31,953 nucleotides of DNA from CAYRTD01 sp964426915 (GCA_964426915.1 CAYRTD010000026.1:1-31953), one strand, 5' to 3'. Positions 14,091 to 22,200 are shown, counted from the stretch's first letter. Notes: generated by a model from the sequence alone, not told the origin. Translations and numbers: made by a program.

Positions 14091-16055
14091 TCATTCTAGC
14101 TGGAAATAATCTCCGGTTTGTCTGATCCATTCTTCCAGTTTGGAACGTAATTCCTTTTTCTTCTCAGAGTAAGCGGAATTGTAAACAAGATTCCGTGCTT
14201 CACCCGGGTCACGTTCCAGATCAAATAATTGCTCATTCCTTTTGCCAAAGCTGTAGATAATATACTTGAATCTTCCATCTGTGATCATCCTTCCGGACTT
14301 TGTTTTGTCCTGTGGATCGATTGCCAGCTGGGTCACCAGGTAATCCCTCCAGATGGTATCCGGATTTTCAATGATCTTTTTCAGGCTTTCACCTCTGATG
14401 GTCCCGGGAATTTCAATACCTGCATAATCCAGCAGGGTTGGGGTCAGATCAAGACCCGATATCAGATGTTCATTATTCACTGCCTGTTCTGTTTCTCCAA
14501 ACCAGGTAATAATCATTGGAACTTTTATACATTCTTCATAAAGTGATAAATTTCCTGCCCACTGATGTGAACCGGCTCCTTCACCGCTAGTTGAAGTAAA
14601 AACGATCAGTGTATTCTGATCCAAACCCCTCGATTCCAAAGCACTAATGATCCTCCCAACTCCGGCATCCACCTTTTCCACCATTCTGTAATAATGAAAA
14701 ATATAATTTCTCCAGTCGTTTGAAGTAAAACTATCGGTTGGTGGAATATTATATGGATAATTTTCTCTGTCGGCCATCATTTGTAAAAATTCCGGTTCCG
14801 ATTGATTAAAGCCAAAATTATCAGGCAGGGGAGGAGCAGACTTCATATTCACCGGTGGTGGAAAATTCTCCGGGTTTAAAGGAAATGCTACAATATTGTG
14901 AGGGTTTTGAAAAGAGACAGTCAGCAAAAACGGTTCTCTTCTTCTTCCCTTTATATGTTTCACAGCTTCGCTTACGAGTGCTTCATCGACGTCATCTCCT
15001 GTTACAGTAATTTTTTCTTCATCAAGGAAATCCAGAAGCCGGAAACCGCGTACAGCCGATTGACTGGTATGAGGGTATATTTCTGAGAGATGCCATTTTC
15101 CTGCCCAAGTGGTTTCATAACCTTCTTCTCTTAGTATCTGTCCGAGATTCAGGATTGAAGAACCTGGTTCCTGTCCGTTAAAAATCACCCCGGTTTCATT
15201 TGGCATCAAGCCTGTTAGTAAAGAACTTCTTGAGGGGGAAGAAGCCGGTGCGGTGCAATAGGATTTTGTAAACCTAATTCCATATTTGGAAAGAGCATCC
15301 ATGTAGGGAGTATAGAGGTGAGGGTTTCCGTAGGCGCTCATCGCATTCATTGTTTGCTGATCGGTGAGAATCAATACAATATTTGGTTTTTGTTCCTTTT
15401 TTCCTCCTTCATCGAATGCTACTTTTTTGAAATTATGGGGATTGTTCCAGTTATCACTTTCTCCTGCCCACATTAACTGACTTTCACGACTCCCCGTGTC
15501 CGCATCATTAATAGCCACATCGAGATAGAAACTTTCTCTCGGCCAGTAATGCTTTCTTTTCATTCCTGAATAGGGGATGCTTATCTGTACAACATAACCG
15601 CTGTCGCGCAGCTCAGTATACGCAATGGTTCCGGGAATACGCGAATCATAATTTTTTGGATACCACTCAATGGGTGCAATTTGTTTTTTTCCGGGGTCGG
15701 GTAAAATAACTGCCTGGAAAACCCCCTCCTGGTAGAAATTATTTTCACGTAACCTTGGTGGCCGCAGATCAACATATAATTCTATTCCATCATTCATGTA
15801 TGGTTGAGGATGTCCGGTTTTCACAGAATCATCGTAAACCTCAATAGTGAAAAGGAGCCCGTTTGCCGATTTGTTCAGGTAGCCGTGTGCCGAACAATCC
15901 TCCTGGCCCTCCCAGGCTTCTTCCCCTATAACAACCTGTGAGGGTTTAGAAATGAAAATCCGTATCGCTTCTTCATCATTGAAAGATCTGAAGCCGGAAC
16001 ATGAAGAAATAAGCAAAAAAACTGCCAGCCAGGGTATTTTATATGTTTTCATCAT
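14091..16055 (-). CDS. Secreted lipoprotein sulfatase with N-terminal CBM9-like domain
   Basis: The 654-residue protein begins with a lipoprotein signal (LLISSC, Cys19). Residues about 28-215 look like a CBM9-type sugar-binding fold (NDGIELYVDL near 88-97; WAGESDNWNNPHNFKKVAF at about 196-214). A sulfatase domain follows from about 222: PNIVLILTDQQ opens it with metal ligand D232, and the active-site motif is SSPSR at 272-276, so serine 272 is the formylglycine precursor. That makes it a serine-type enzyme needing the radical-SAM maturase anSME. It should sit on the outer membrane or in the periplasm and remove sulfate from a polysaccharide or other ester. Its 3' end faces the NSS gene. Confidence 0.88.
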   Translation of the reverse strand: MMKTYKIPWLAVFLLISSCSGFRSFNDEEAIRIFISKPSQVVIGEEAWEGQEDCSAHGYLNKSANGLLFTIEVYDDSVKTGHPQPYMNDGIELYVDLRPPRLRENNFYQEGVFQAVILPDPGKKQIAPIEWYPKNYDSRIPGTIAYTELRDSGYVVQISIPYSGMKRKHYWPRESFYLDVAINDADTGSRESQLMWAGESDNWNNPHNFKKVAFDEGGKKEQKPNIVLILTDQQTMNAMSAYGNPHLYTPYMDALSKYGIRFTKSYCTAPASSPSRSSLLTGLMPNETGVIFNGQEPGSSILNLGQILREEGYETTWAGKWHLSEIYPHTSQSAVRGFRLLDFLDEEKITVTGDDVDEALVSEAVKHIKGRRREPFLLTVSFQNPHNIVAFPLNPENFPPPVNMKSAPPLPDNFGFNQSEPEFLQMMADRENYPYNIPPTDSFTSNDWRNYIFHYYRMVEKVDAGVGRIISALESRGLDQNTLIVFTSTSGEGAGSHQWAGNLSLYEECIKVPMIITWFGETEQAVNNEHLISGLDLTPTLLDYAGIEIPGTIRGESLKKIIENPDTIWRDYLVTQLAIDPQDKTKSGRMITDGRFKYIIYSFGKRNEQLFDLERDPGEARNLVYNSAYSEKKKELRSKLEEWIRQTGDYFQLE

Positions 16056-16324
16056 TATATTTTTTATATTATCCTGTAGAAAGTATACCGGAGATATAGT
16101 CCTTTATTATCAGGAAACGCCTCCAGTTGTCCTTCCGGTTTTCTCACAGGCTTTCCACTTCTGCTGCCCGGAAGGCAATGGCAGATTTGGAGCAATAATC
16201 TTCGATTCGCAGGGAGATAGTAAAAAGATCCATGATTGCAGAAATTGATTAACAGCTAAATTTATACTTTCAGGTTTAGCTATGCAAAAAAATACCGGAG
16301 TAATCTCATTATTGGATATTATTT
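16056..16324 (-). other. 269-bp leader between Nudix and sulfatase genes, with a stem and a 72-codon frame
   Basis: On the minus strand, a 72-codon frame begins with an ATG that overlaps the Nudix stop codon by four bases (ATGA, 16325-16328) and ends at 16110. Its protein has no family I recognise (MKIISNNEITPVFFC and so on). The same region holds an exact 8-bp stem, CCTTCCGG at 16131-16138 with CCGGAAGG at 16168-16175. It could be a small coupled gene, a structured leader of the sulfatase, or a decayed gene. It matches no riboswitch consensus that I tested by eye (cobalamin, TPP, FMN). Confidence 0.3.
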
Positions 16325-16948
16325 TCATTCGAATAATACCTTCCAGCCATCTTTACGGGAATTGAAACAGATTTCAATCTGTTCCGGAGTATTTCTTTCA
16401 AGGGAGAGATCAGGTAAATTATCCCGGCGGAAAAAACCGGCTTCAGAAGTTTCCGTATTATCTGAGAACTGGCCTCCTTTCAGACTGCATTCAACAAATA
16501 TCTTGTAGCAACCGTGGGGAATGGGGGGGCGGTTATGTTTATCCCGGTCGAGAATAGCAATTACTTTTTCCGGAACTACTTCCACTCCTGCTTCTTCCAG
16601 AGATTCCTTAACGAGATTTTCAGAAAGGCTAAGGTGCTCATCCGCCCAGCCTCCCGGAAGTGACCATTTGCCATCGGCTTTCTCCTTTACCAGAAGAATC
16701 TTATCATTATTGAAAATGGCAGCACGAACATCCACTTTCGGAGTAGGATATCCATCAGCTGAAGTAAAGAACTTTATAATATCTTCCTTATTATAGCCGG
16801 TAAAGTTTTTCATAATTTCCACACTTATTTCGCGGATCTGAAGATAACGGTCCCGGTCATAAGGAGTATGAGAATATTCAAGTCCTGCCTGGGCAATGGC
16901 TTGAAGCCGCCGGGCAATTCCGATCCATTCAAAGGATTTTTCAGACAT
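16325..16948 (-). CDS. Nudix hydrolase with N-terminal helical extension (ADP-ribose/nucleoside diphosphate type)
   Basis: The 207-residue protein has an N-terminal helical part (residues 1-68), as in Nudix_N_2-like family members, and then a Nudix fold. The Nudix box runs GWADEHLSLSENLVKESLEEAGV at about 98-120: the REUxEE core reads KESLEE, with lysine in place of the usual arginine, and the first glutamate of the consensus is leucine. The EE pair that binds magnesium is intact. Members of this kind hydrolyse ADP-ribose, NADH-like compounds or CDP-alcohols. No signal peptide, so it acts in the cytoplasm. It lies upstream of the CBM9-sulfatase gene on the same strand, with 269 bases between. 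Confidence 0.88.
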   Translation of the reverse strand: MSEKSFEWIGIARRLQAIAQAGLEYSHTPYDRDRYLQIREISVEIMKNFTGYNKEDIIKFFTSADGYPTPKVDVRAAIFNNDKILLVKEKADGKWSLPGGWADEHLSLSENLVKESLEEAGVEVVPEKVIAILDRDKHNRPPIPHGCYKIFVECSLKGGQFSDNTETSEAGFFRRDNLPDLSLERNTPEQIEICFNSRKDGWKVLFE

Positions 16949-17112
16949 AGTTTTTTTTGTAAAGTTATAAGTTTTATAAAGAGCTTAGCTTCCGGGAGCC
17001 TAATTTTGCATTATAGGCATAATAAGCTTTATTATACACGTTTTGGCTGAAAGTTGTTGAGAAAATAGGAGTTTTCTTCGAGTCACTAAATAGTATTAAT
17101 GATCTAAATGCT

Positions 17113-17120
17113 TAAATTTG
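17113..17120 (+). promoter_or_regulatory. Candidate -7 box TAAATTTG upstream of the 17150 gene
   Basis: TAAATTTG is an exact TAnnTTTG match, 30 bases before the ATG at 17150 and just after an earlier in-frame ATG at 17108. If used, the protein must start at 17150. No TTTG is found at the -33 position. Confidence 0.3.
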
Positions 17121-17149
17121 CCTCCAGAAAAAATGAAGAAAATTCCGGA

Positions 17150-17788
17150 ATGATTAAAAACAATTTGTATTCAGATGAAATGCGTGAGAAGTCTAATTAC
17201 GATCTTCAGCAAATCATCAAAAAATATCCTGATGAAGAAAAAACCAGAGTTATATCGGCTTTAAGAGAATTGGAAAAGAGGGATGTGCTTTATAGTGAGG
17301 ACCGTAAATTGCTTGAGGATTTGACAGATCAGGTCGGTGAATACAAAGAAAAGGACAGAGTTGCCAAAGATGCCTCACCTCTTTCAATATTCCGGGATCC
17401 GAATATTGTGGAGGACTTTAAAGCTCCCAGGCTTTATTCCCGTTATGCCATACGTTTTTTTGCCATAATTTTTTCTACACTATTCGGAGGTATACTATTG
17501 AGTATTAACCTGAACCGTCTGAACAGGAAAGAGGGAATATTTTATGTAATTGGTTTTTCATTTTTATATAGTCTTCTTGTTTACCAGGCTACTACACTGT
17601 CGCCGGAAAATGCTACTACCATTACCCTGGTATTGAATTTGATCGGATCCATGGTACTGGAGGAATTTTTCTGGAAAAAATACATTGGAAAAAATTTTAA
17701 ATTCAGACGTCAGCCCATTTCAGGGGCATTACTGATTGGATTTGGAGTTTCAATTCTTATAGGATTGCTCCTCTTATCCGGAGGGTAA
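17150..17788 (+). CDS. Membrane protein of unknown function with soluble N-terminal part
   Basis: I do not recognise this protein (212 residues from the ATG at 17150; 226 from an ATG at 17108). The first 85 residues are charged and helical (for example DLQQIIKKYPDEEKTRVISALRELEKRD), a possible short coiled coil. Four hydrophobic segments follow: FFAIIFSTLFGGILLSI, FYVIGFSFLYSLLVYQA, TITLVLNLIGSMVL and ALLIGFGVSILIGLLLL. The architecture suggests an inner-membrane protein with a cytoplasmic N-terminus. Such proteins with a tiny charged head are common in Bacteroidota, and no enzyme motif is present. A repeat element (copy C) begins directly at the stop codon. I prefer 17150 because a promoter-like TAAATTTG overlaps the longer form. 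Confidence 0.7.
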   Translation: MIKNNLYSDEMREKSNYDLQQIIKKYPDEEKTRVISALRELEKRDVLYSEDRKLLEDLTDQVGEYKEKDRVAKDASPLSIFRDPNIVEDFKAPRLYSRYAIRFFAIIFSTLFGGILLSINLNRLNRKEGIFYVIGFSFLYSLLVYQATTLSPENATTITLVLNLIGSMVLEEFFWKKYIGKNFKFRRQPISGALLIGFGVSILIGLLLLSGG

Positions 17789-18039
17789 TTAGTGTCTGTC
17801 CATAATGTCCAATATACTCATTCAGGGTTAATTCAGTGAGACTATGATTTTGGTTTTCAAAATCATTTAGCCGAACTGATCCCGTCCCGAAAGCTTTCGG
17901 GAGATAGCCGAGGGATCTCATGGATTTAAGCGGTATTTCCCGGAGTACCGTGGACACGCGGTCGCAAGCCTTGATCTCGAACATTAGCTTCGCTGAGCTC
18001 ACTGCCATGTGGTGGTTTCGGTTATGGTCCAGACACTAA
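17789..18039. mobile_element. 251-bp MITE-like element (copy C) with terminal inverted repeats and hairpins
   Basis: The left end TTAGTGTCTGTCCATAA and the right end, read inward, TTAGTGTCTGGACCATAAC, are inverted copies. Inside is an exact 18-bp palindrome TCCCGAAAGCTTTCGGGA (17885-17902) and a hairpin with 8-base arms (ATGATTTT/AAAATCAT, about 17844-17866). The right half aligns with copy A over GTGTCTGG, CATAACCGAA, GTGAGCTCA and TTCGAGATCAA. On the minus strand an 83-codon frame begins at 18008, 31 bases inside the right end (starting MAVSSAKLMFEIKACD); it may be a remnant of an ancestral insertion-sequence gene. It begins at the stop codon of the preceding gene. Confidence 0.82.
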
Positions 18040-18102
18040 TTATACGCAACCTTTTAAGCAGGATAATCATCATTTATATTATTAATTTTCTTCTGATTCT
18101 AT

Positions 18103-18489
18103 ATGAAAAGAAGTGCGAATTTTTTATTATCAGCATTATTTGTTTTTCTCGCCTGTGAAAAAGACGATGCCATACCCTCTGAACCACATGGCGTATGGGT
18201 TGAGAAATCCATGAGAAGAGATACTATAATTTTTAATTCTCCAAAATTTGATTTTGGAGATTACTGGTTTGATCTCAGAAGAGATGAAATGCTTTCAACA
18301 GGGCCATATGAATATAGAATTGAAGCTGACAGTATTTCCATCAACTGGATGCTTTCCAGCTGTATGTGCTGGAAAAACTATTACTTCAGAATGGCTAATA
18401 GTAATGAATTTACTATTGGAAAATTCTATGATTCAGAAAAATTGAATTCTTCACTTTTAAGCTTTGAAAAACTGAATGCCATAAAATAG
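18103..18489 (+). CDS. Small lipoprotein of unknown function, probably surface exposed
   Basis: The 128-residue protein starts with a lipoprotein signal peptide (MKRSANFLLSALFVFLAC, Cys18). Directly after the cysteine comes EKDD, which matches the Bacteroidota lipoprotein export signal (acidic pair after lysine, as in Capnocytophaga QKDDE). This suggests transport to the outer face of the outer membrane. The mature part is about 110 residues, rich in aromatic residues and beta-prone (HGVWVEKSMRRDTIIF, YWFDLRRDEM, SINWMLSSCMCWKNYYF), with a CMC cysteine pair. The pattern resembles small lipocalin-like or DUF lipoproteins, but I cannot name a family. Its 3' end faces the second sulfatase. Confidence 0.75.
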   Translation: MKRSANFLLSALFVFLACEKDDAIPSEPHGVWVEKSMRRDTIIFNSPKFDFGDYWFDLRRDEMLSTGPYEYRIEADSISINWMLSSCMCWKNYYFRMANSNEFTIGKFYDSEKLNSSLLSFEKLNAIK

Positions 18490-18546
18490 ACGGAAACGTT
18501 CTGATATAGTCTGATAGATGGTCGCCACATCTGTTCTCTAATTCTA

Positions 18547-20199
18547 CTAAAAACATCCTTTTCTGTACCAGTAATATTGCTTCATATTAACATCTCTGGC
18601 TGCTTCATTCAATTCACGATATTTAGGTGAAGTGTAAAAAGGATCGGGATTGTCAATAGGGAAGGGGTTTCTGAAACTCCCGGTGAAATTCCTGAGATTC
18701 TCCTGCATTTGTTTCACAACACCTGCATATTCAGGGTCGTAGGCCAGGTTGTTTTGCTCATCCGGATCTTTTTCCAGGTCATAGAGCTGATCTGCATCAA
18801 AATAATAAGGGTATCTTAGAACAGCAGGTTCATCTGCGATGGTTCCTTTGAAAGTATAGGATTCATTAACTAAGCTATTTTTCATATTTTCCAGTAATTC
18901 CTGGGGCAGGCGGAAGGCTATATACTTATACTTACCTGCAAGTACCGCTCTTGTATACCCGAATTCAAAAAAAAGAACTTCATCATCCTTATTAATGTTT
19001 TTGGATTTTTTTAGGTGGTTCAGACGATTTTTACCGTCAATCACCTGATCATCGGGAATCGAGGTCTTTGCCATAGCAGCAAAGGTTGGCATGAGGTCAT
19101 GGAGGCCCATATGCTTGTTTGTTATTGTACCGGGTTTAATCACCCCGGGCCATTTCATACCAAAAGGAATATGCACTCCTCCCTGGTAACAACTTGCTTT
19201 TCCGTCATAGCGGTTATGGTCTGTGGTAAAAATAACAGCCGAGTTATTCGTAAAATTGTTTCTGTCAAGTTCATTCATCACGGCCGCAACACAATCATCA
19301 GTCCAGACAGTACCTGCCGTTTTGAAGTCAAATGGATAACCATTTTCCATGATCCTTTCAGAGATGGTTGATCTTGGAGGCATAACCTTTTCCAGTCCTT
19401 CGACAAGTCCGGCCTGAGTAATGCGTATATCCGAATTTATGGATTCAATGTGACATGGTACATGATGTGTTGTGATGTTTAGGATTAGAAAGAAAGGTTT
19501 TTCACTGTTTCTGTTCATTTTGATAAAATCAATTGCCCCTTTTGCTAACCATTCAAGGTTATGATATTGAAGGGCCTCTACAAAGTTGTCGTCAATATTT
19601 TGGGATACGATGGAAGCCGCATAGTCGAACCCGGATTTTTTAATGTGTTCTATTATCGATGCCTGATGTTCTTTAAGAACCCGGTCAACTTCCGGGTCTG
19701 TGATGTCCGCATCTCCTGGTAGTTGAAATGCAGATCTGTCGAATCCAAGGTGCCATTTTCCGACAAACCCTGTTGTATAACCGGCATCCTGCAGCATTTT
19801 TCCAAGTGTATATTCTTTTTCCGGATTCAAAAAGGTATTCCGGCTAATATTATATGCTAGATCTTCCGGATAATCTCTGATAAATTTTTCATCCTGACAA
19901 CGTCCTGGGTACCTGGCAGTATGCAATGAATACCGGCTTGGAGTGGAAAGTGTTGAGGCTGAATAGAATTCTGTTACTTCCACTCCCTGGGATATAATAC
20001 TGTCAATATTGGGTGAGAGGTCAGGGCCTCCTCCGAACCCCCAGTAGGTAAAGGCATTGTCATCTGTTAAAAACATCAGGATATTGGGACGATCATCTTC
20101 TTTTCTGTCGTTTTTGTATTCAGTTTGTTTGCAGGAATTACAACTTACCAGAAAAACGATGGCTCCCGCAATGCCTGTGATCAGTTTCTTATTTATCAT
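18547..20199 (-). CDS. Secreted lipoprotein sulfatase, serine type (S1 family)
   Basis: The 550-residue protein opens with a lipoprotein signal (FLVSC, Cys20). The sulfatase fold starts at about residue 37 (RPNILMFLTDDNAFTYWG); D46 and D47 are metal ligands. The active-site motif is STPSR at 85-89 (S85 the formylglycine precursor), followed by TARYPGRC. GKWHLGF and FTTDHNRYDG are other conserved stretches with metal and sulfate-binding residues. It should remove sulfate esters from glycans outside or in the periplasm, after maturation by anSME. No carbohydrate-binding domain is attached, unlike the other sulfatase here. A GntR regulator is encoded directly upstream on the same strand, with a weak copy of that regulator's likely operator in between. 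Confidence 0.92.
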   Translation of the reverse strand: MINKKLITGIAGAIVFLVSCNSCKQTEYKNDRKEDDRPNILMFLTDDNAFTYWGFGGGPDLSPNIDSIISQGVEVTEFYSASTLSTPSRYSLHTARYPGRCQDEKFIRDYPEDLAYNISRNTFLNPEKEYTLGKMLQDAGYTTGFVGKWHLGFDRSAFQLPGDADITDPEVDRVLKEHQASIIEHIKKSGFDYAASIVSQNIDDNFVEALQYHNLEWLAKGAIDFIKMNRNSEKPFFLILNITTHHVPCHIESINSDIRITQAGLVEGLEKVMPPRSTISERIMENGYPFDFKTAGTVWTDDCVAAVMNELDRNNFTNNSAVIFTTDHNRYDGKASCYQGGVHIPFGMKWPGVIKPGTITNKHMGLHDLMPTFAAMAKTSIPDDQVIDGKNRLNHLKKSKNINKDDEVLFFEFGYTRAVLAGKYKYIAFRLPQELLENMKNSLVNESYTFKGTIADEPAVLRYPYYFDADQLYDLEKDPDEQNNLAYDPEYAGVVKQMQENLRNFTGSFRNPFPIDNPDPFYTSPKYRELNEAARDVNMKQYYWYRKGCF

Positions 20200-20276
20200 T
20201 GTGGTATTTTTTTATTTTTGCCCGGAGCTTTTTTCTTTAATCGTTTTCCATGCCGGACAACATAGAGATTAACTTT

Positions 20277-20294
20277 AATGTGTTTTTACAAGCT
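20277..20294. promoter_or_regulatory. Weak candidate second GntR operator upstream of the sulfatase gene
   Basis: The bases AATGTGTTTTTACAAGCT match 13 of 18 positions of the palindrome at 21156-21173, with the TACAAG half best kept. The site lies 78-95 bases upstream of the sulfatase start at 20199. It is suggestive only; no consensus was derived from other genomes. Confidence 0.25.
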
Positions 20295-20407
20295 CGCGTT
20301 CCTTTCCCAGGTCTGGAGGAAGTTGGATAAGGAATAGAATAATCGACTATTTTTATCAGTTCTTATAGTTTATTCAATTTTGCAATTTTTGGGTTTCTCA
20401 TGGATAA

Positions 20408-21142
20408 TTAATTAAACTCATTTGAAAGGAAATATTTTTCCGTATTGCAATAAATAGAGGTATAAATTTTCAGATCGGACCTGTTGGTGTCATATTTCCT
20501 GTAAAGATGGATTACAGGGGCGCCAGGGTAATAATCAAGGTGCGAGGCGACTTCTTCACTTGCGGCAATTGCCTGCAGATCCTGGTAGACACTGTTTATT
20601 TTTATGCCATGTTTTTTTCTGAGTGTCTGGAAAAGAGAATTATTTACCAGGGGGTCAGACAAAAAATTATCAAGCCCGATATTTGGAATGTAGGTATATT
20701 CCAGCAAAACAGGATTGTCATCTACAAATCTCAGCCTGCTAATGAAAAATGTTTTTGCTTTGGCTTCCTCCTCTGATAAGCTATAAAAGAAATTCTCCGG
20801 CCAGTGAATCAGTACAGGCTCCTGTAACAAAATGGAAAAGATCTTAAGTTTTTTATTCTCCAGAACTTCCGAAAATCCCTTGAAAGATAATAAGCCCAAG
20901 GAATGTCTCTGCAATTTCACGATGCTTCCCTTGCCCTGTTTTTTAATAATGTAACCCTCATTTACAAGAAGGTCAAGGGCTTTTCGAATAGTAGAGCGGG
21001 TGACATGATATTTTTTTGCTAAATCATTTTCAGAAGGGAGAATATCCCCCTCTTTTAAAACACCACTCAGGATCTGAGAAGTCAAATCATTTTTCAGAAT
21101 CTGGTATTGAGGCCTCTTATTCAAATCAATATTTTTGATCAA
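20408..21142 (-). CDS. GntR-family transcriptional regulator with UTRA ligand domain (HutC type)
   Basis: The 244-residue protein has a winged helix-turn-helix of the GntR type at residues about 10-78 (GVLKEGDILPSENDLAKKYHVTRSTIRKALDLLVNEGYIIKKQGKGS). A UTRA effector domain follows (about 85-240) with SRLRFVDDNPVLLEYTYIP and a final IYTSIYCNTEKYFLS. HutC-type regulators bind sugar phosphates, amino acids or other small effectors. The sulfatase gene follows 208 bases downstream, so sulfated-sugar breakdown is the natural target. A 7-bp inverted repeat lies 14 bases upstream of the ATG and suggests autoregulation. The effector is unknown. Confidence 0.92.
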   Translation of the reverse strand: MIKNIDLNKRPQYQILKNDLTSQILSGVLKEGDILPSENDLAKKYHVTRSTIRKALDLLVNEGYIIKKQGKGSIVKLQRHSLGLLSFKGFSEVLENKKLKIFSILLQEPVLIHWPENFFYSLSEEEAKAKTFFISRLRFVDDNPVLLEYTYIPNIGLDNFLSDPLVNNSLFQTLRKKHGIKINSVYQDLQAIAASEEVASHLDYYPGAPVIHLYRKYDTNRSDLKIYTSIYCNTEKYFLSNEFN

Positions 21143-21155
21143 AGTTATAGAAATT

Positions 21156-21173
21156 AACTTGTGTGTACAAGTT
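21156..21173. promoter_or_regulatory. Likely GntR operator: inverted repeat AACTTGT-N4-ACAAGTT
   Basis: The 18 bases AACTTGTGTGTACAAGTT form a perfect 7-base inverted repeat with a 4-base spacer, 14 bases before the start codon of the GntR gene at 21142. GntR/HutC proteins bind short palindromes at their own promoters, so this is a natural autoregulatory site. Confidence 0.55.
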
Positions 21174-21234
21174 GTTTTCTCAGAAAGATAAAATAAACTC
21201 TGATCTTGGAGAGCTGCCTCAGCTAAAGCTTCAG

Positions 21235-21286
21235 CGACACGCGGTTGCGCGCCTTGATCTTGAACATTATGGACAGACTCTAATTA
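21235..21286. mobile_element. Truncated member of the MITE-like family (copy D)
   Basis: Read on the minus strand, the sequence begins TAATTAGAGTCTGTCCATAA and runs directly into ATGTTCAAGATCAAGGC and AACCGCGTGTC. The same blocks occur in copy C, where they are separated by about 40 bases, so copy D looks like a deletion derivative. It lies between the divergent GntR and patatin genes. Confidence 0.65.
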
Positions 21287-21339
21287 GGTTCAGAAAAAAT
21301 GTTTAACAGAGAGTGAAAAAAATCAAACAAGAAATTATG

Positions 21340-21347
21340 TATATTTG
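21340..21347 (+). promoter_or_regulatory. Promoter -7 box TATATTTG for the patatin-like gene
   Basis: TATATTTG is an exact TAnnTTTG match, 31 bases before the ATG at 21378. No TTTG was found at the -33 distance. It supports 21378 as the start rather than a TTG that overlaps the box. Confidence 0.45.
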
Positions 21348-21377
21348 TATACATATGAAATTTTGAAAAAACAGATA

Positions 21378-22133
21378 ATGGGAGAAAAAAAAAGAATTGG
21401 TCTGGCTCTAAGTGGTGGAGGAGCAAGAGGCTATGCCCACCTAGGAGTAGTAAAAGCTCTTTATGAAAGAAATATTCGTCCCGAAATATTTTCCGGAACA
21501 AGCGCAGGTGCTCTCGTTGGACTCTTTCTTGCAAACGGATGGGACCCACAGGACATTTTCGATTTTTTTAAAGACAAAAAAATATTTGATGTTTCGCGTT
21601 TAACCATTCCGAAAAATGGCCTGATGAACATGAAAAATGCCAGAGAAAAATTCGAAAAAGAACTGGATATTGAAGATCTTAACGAAACACGGCATCCATT
21701 TTATGTGTGTGTAACCAATATGACAAAAGGAAAGGTGGAATACCTGAACAAAGGCCCTGCAGTTGATATAGTTCTTGCTTCCGCTGCAATTCCGGTTCTT
21801 TTTGCACCTGTTAATCTCGGAGAGGACCTTTACTCTGATGGTGGTATATTCGATAATTTGCCTGTAGACCCTATTAGAGATAAATGTGAAAAATTAATCG
21901 CTGTGGACGTAAATCCCATTTTCGAAAAAGCAGACCTTACAAGTCTTGCTGGTATAGCCTCCAGGACTTTTTCTCTGACAGTAAACAGTACCATTAGTGA
22001 ACACAAGGAAAAGTGTGATCTGTGGATTGAACCTGAAGGACTTTACAAATATAAAATTCTCGGATTTAATAATCATCAGGAACTTTTTGAGAAGGGCTAT
22101 GAATGCGCAAGTAATATGGATATTGATCTTTAG
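21378..22133 (+). CDS. Patatin-like phospholipase (RssA/NTE type)
   Basis: From the ATG at 21378 this is 251 residues (MGEKKRIGLALSGGGARG). The oxyanion loop is GGGARG. The catalytic serine is in the GTSAG motif (FSGTSAGALVG), and the partner aspartate of the Ser-Asp dyad is in DGG (LYSDGGIFDNLPVDP). These are the hallmarks of the bacterial RssA-like patatin family, lipid acyl hydrolases. There is no signal peptide or membrane segment, so it is probably cytoplasmic or loosely membrane bound. All catalytic residues are present. The gene stands alone and is followed by glycerate kinase on the same strand after a 108-base gap. Confidence 0.92.
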   Translation: MGEKKRIGLALSGGGARGYAHLGVVKALYERNIRPEIFSGTSAGALVGLFLANGWDPQDIFDFFKDKKIFDVSRLTIPKNGLMNMKNAREKFEKELDIEDLNETRHPFYVCVTNMTKGKVEYLNKGPAVDIVLASAAIPVLFAPVNLGEDLYSDGGIFDNLPVDPIRDKCEKLIAVDVNPIFEKADLTSLAGIASRTFSLTVNSTISEHKEKCDLWIEPEGLYKYKILGFNNHQELFEKGYECASNMDIDL

Positions 22134-22179
22134 CCTGTTTATTTCATATTTTTCACTTAAGAAGCAGGAATGAAGAGTA

Positions 22180-22200
22180 CTTTCAGATTGTAAGTTCTTT
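22180..22200. repeat. 21-bp repeat shared with 31387-31407 (inverted orientation)
   Basis: The bases CTTTCAGATTGTAAGTTCTT and one further T are the exact reverse complement of 31387-31407. About 15 further bases at one side are partly alike. A 21-base match by chance in a window of this size is unlikely. Confidence 0.7.

Noticed and set aside
16056..16324. Cobalamin, TPP or FMN riboswitch before the sulfatase
   Set aside because: None of the core consensus boxes for these classes could be matched by eye.
17757..18008. 83-codon minus-strand frame across copy C as a gene
   Set aside because: It lies almost wholly within the repeat element, has no recognisable domain, and runs over the end of a real gene; best explained as an element remnant.
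21345..21377. TTG start at 21345 for the patatin-like protein
   Set aside because: It overlaps the TATATTTG promoter box and adds residues not typical of the family; the ATG at 21378 is better.
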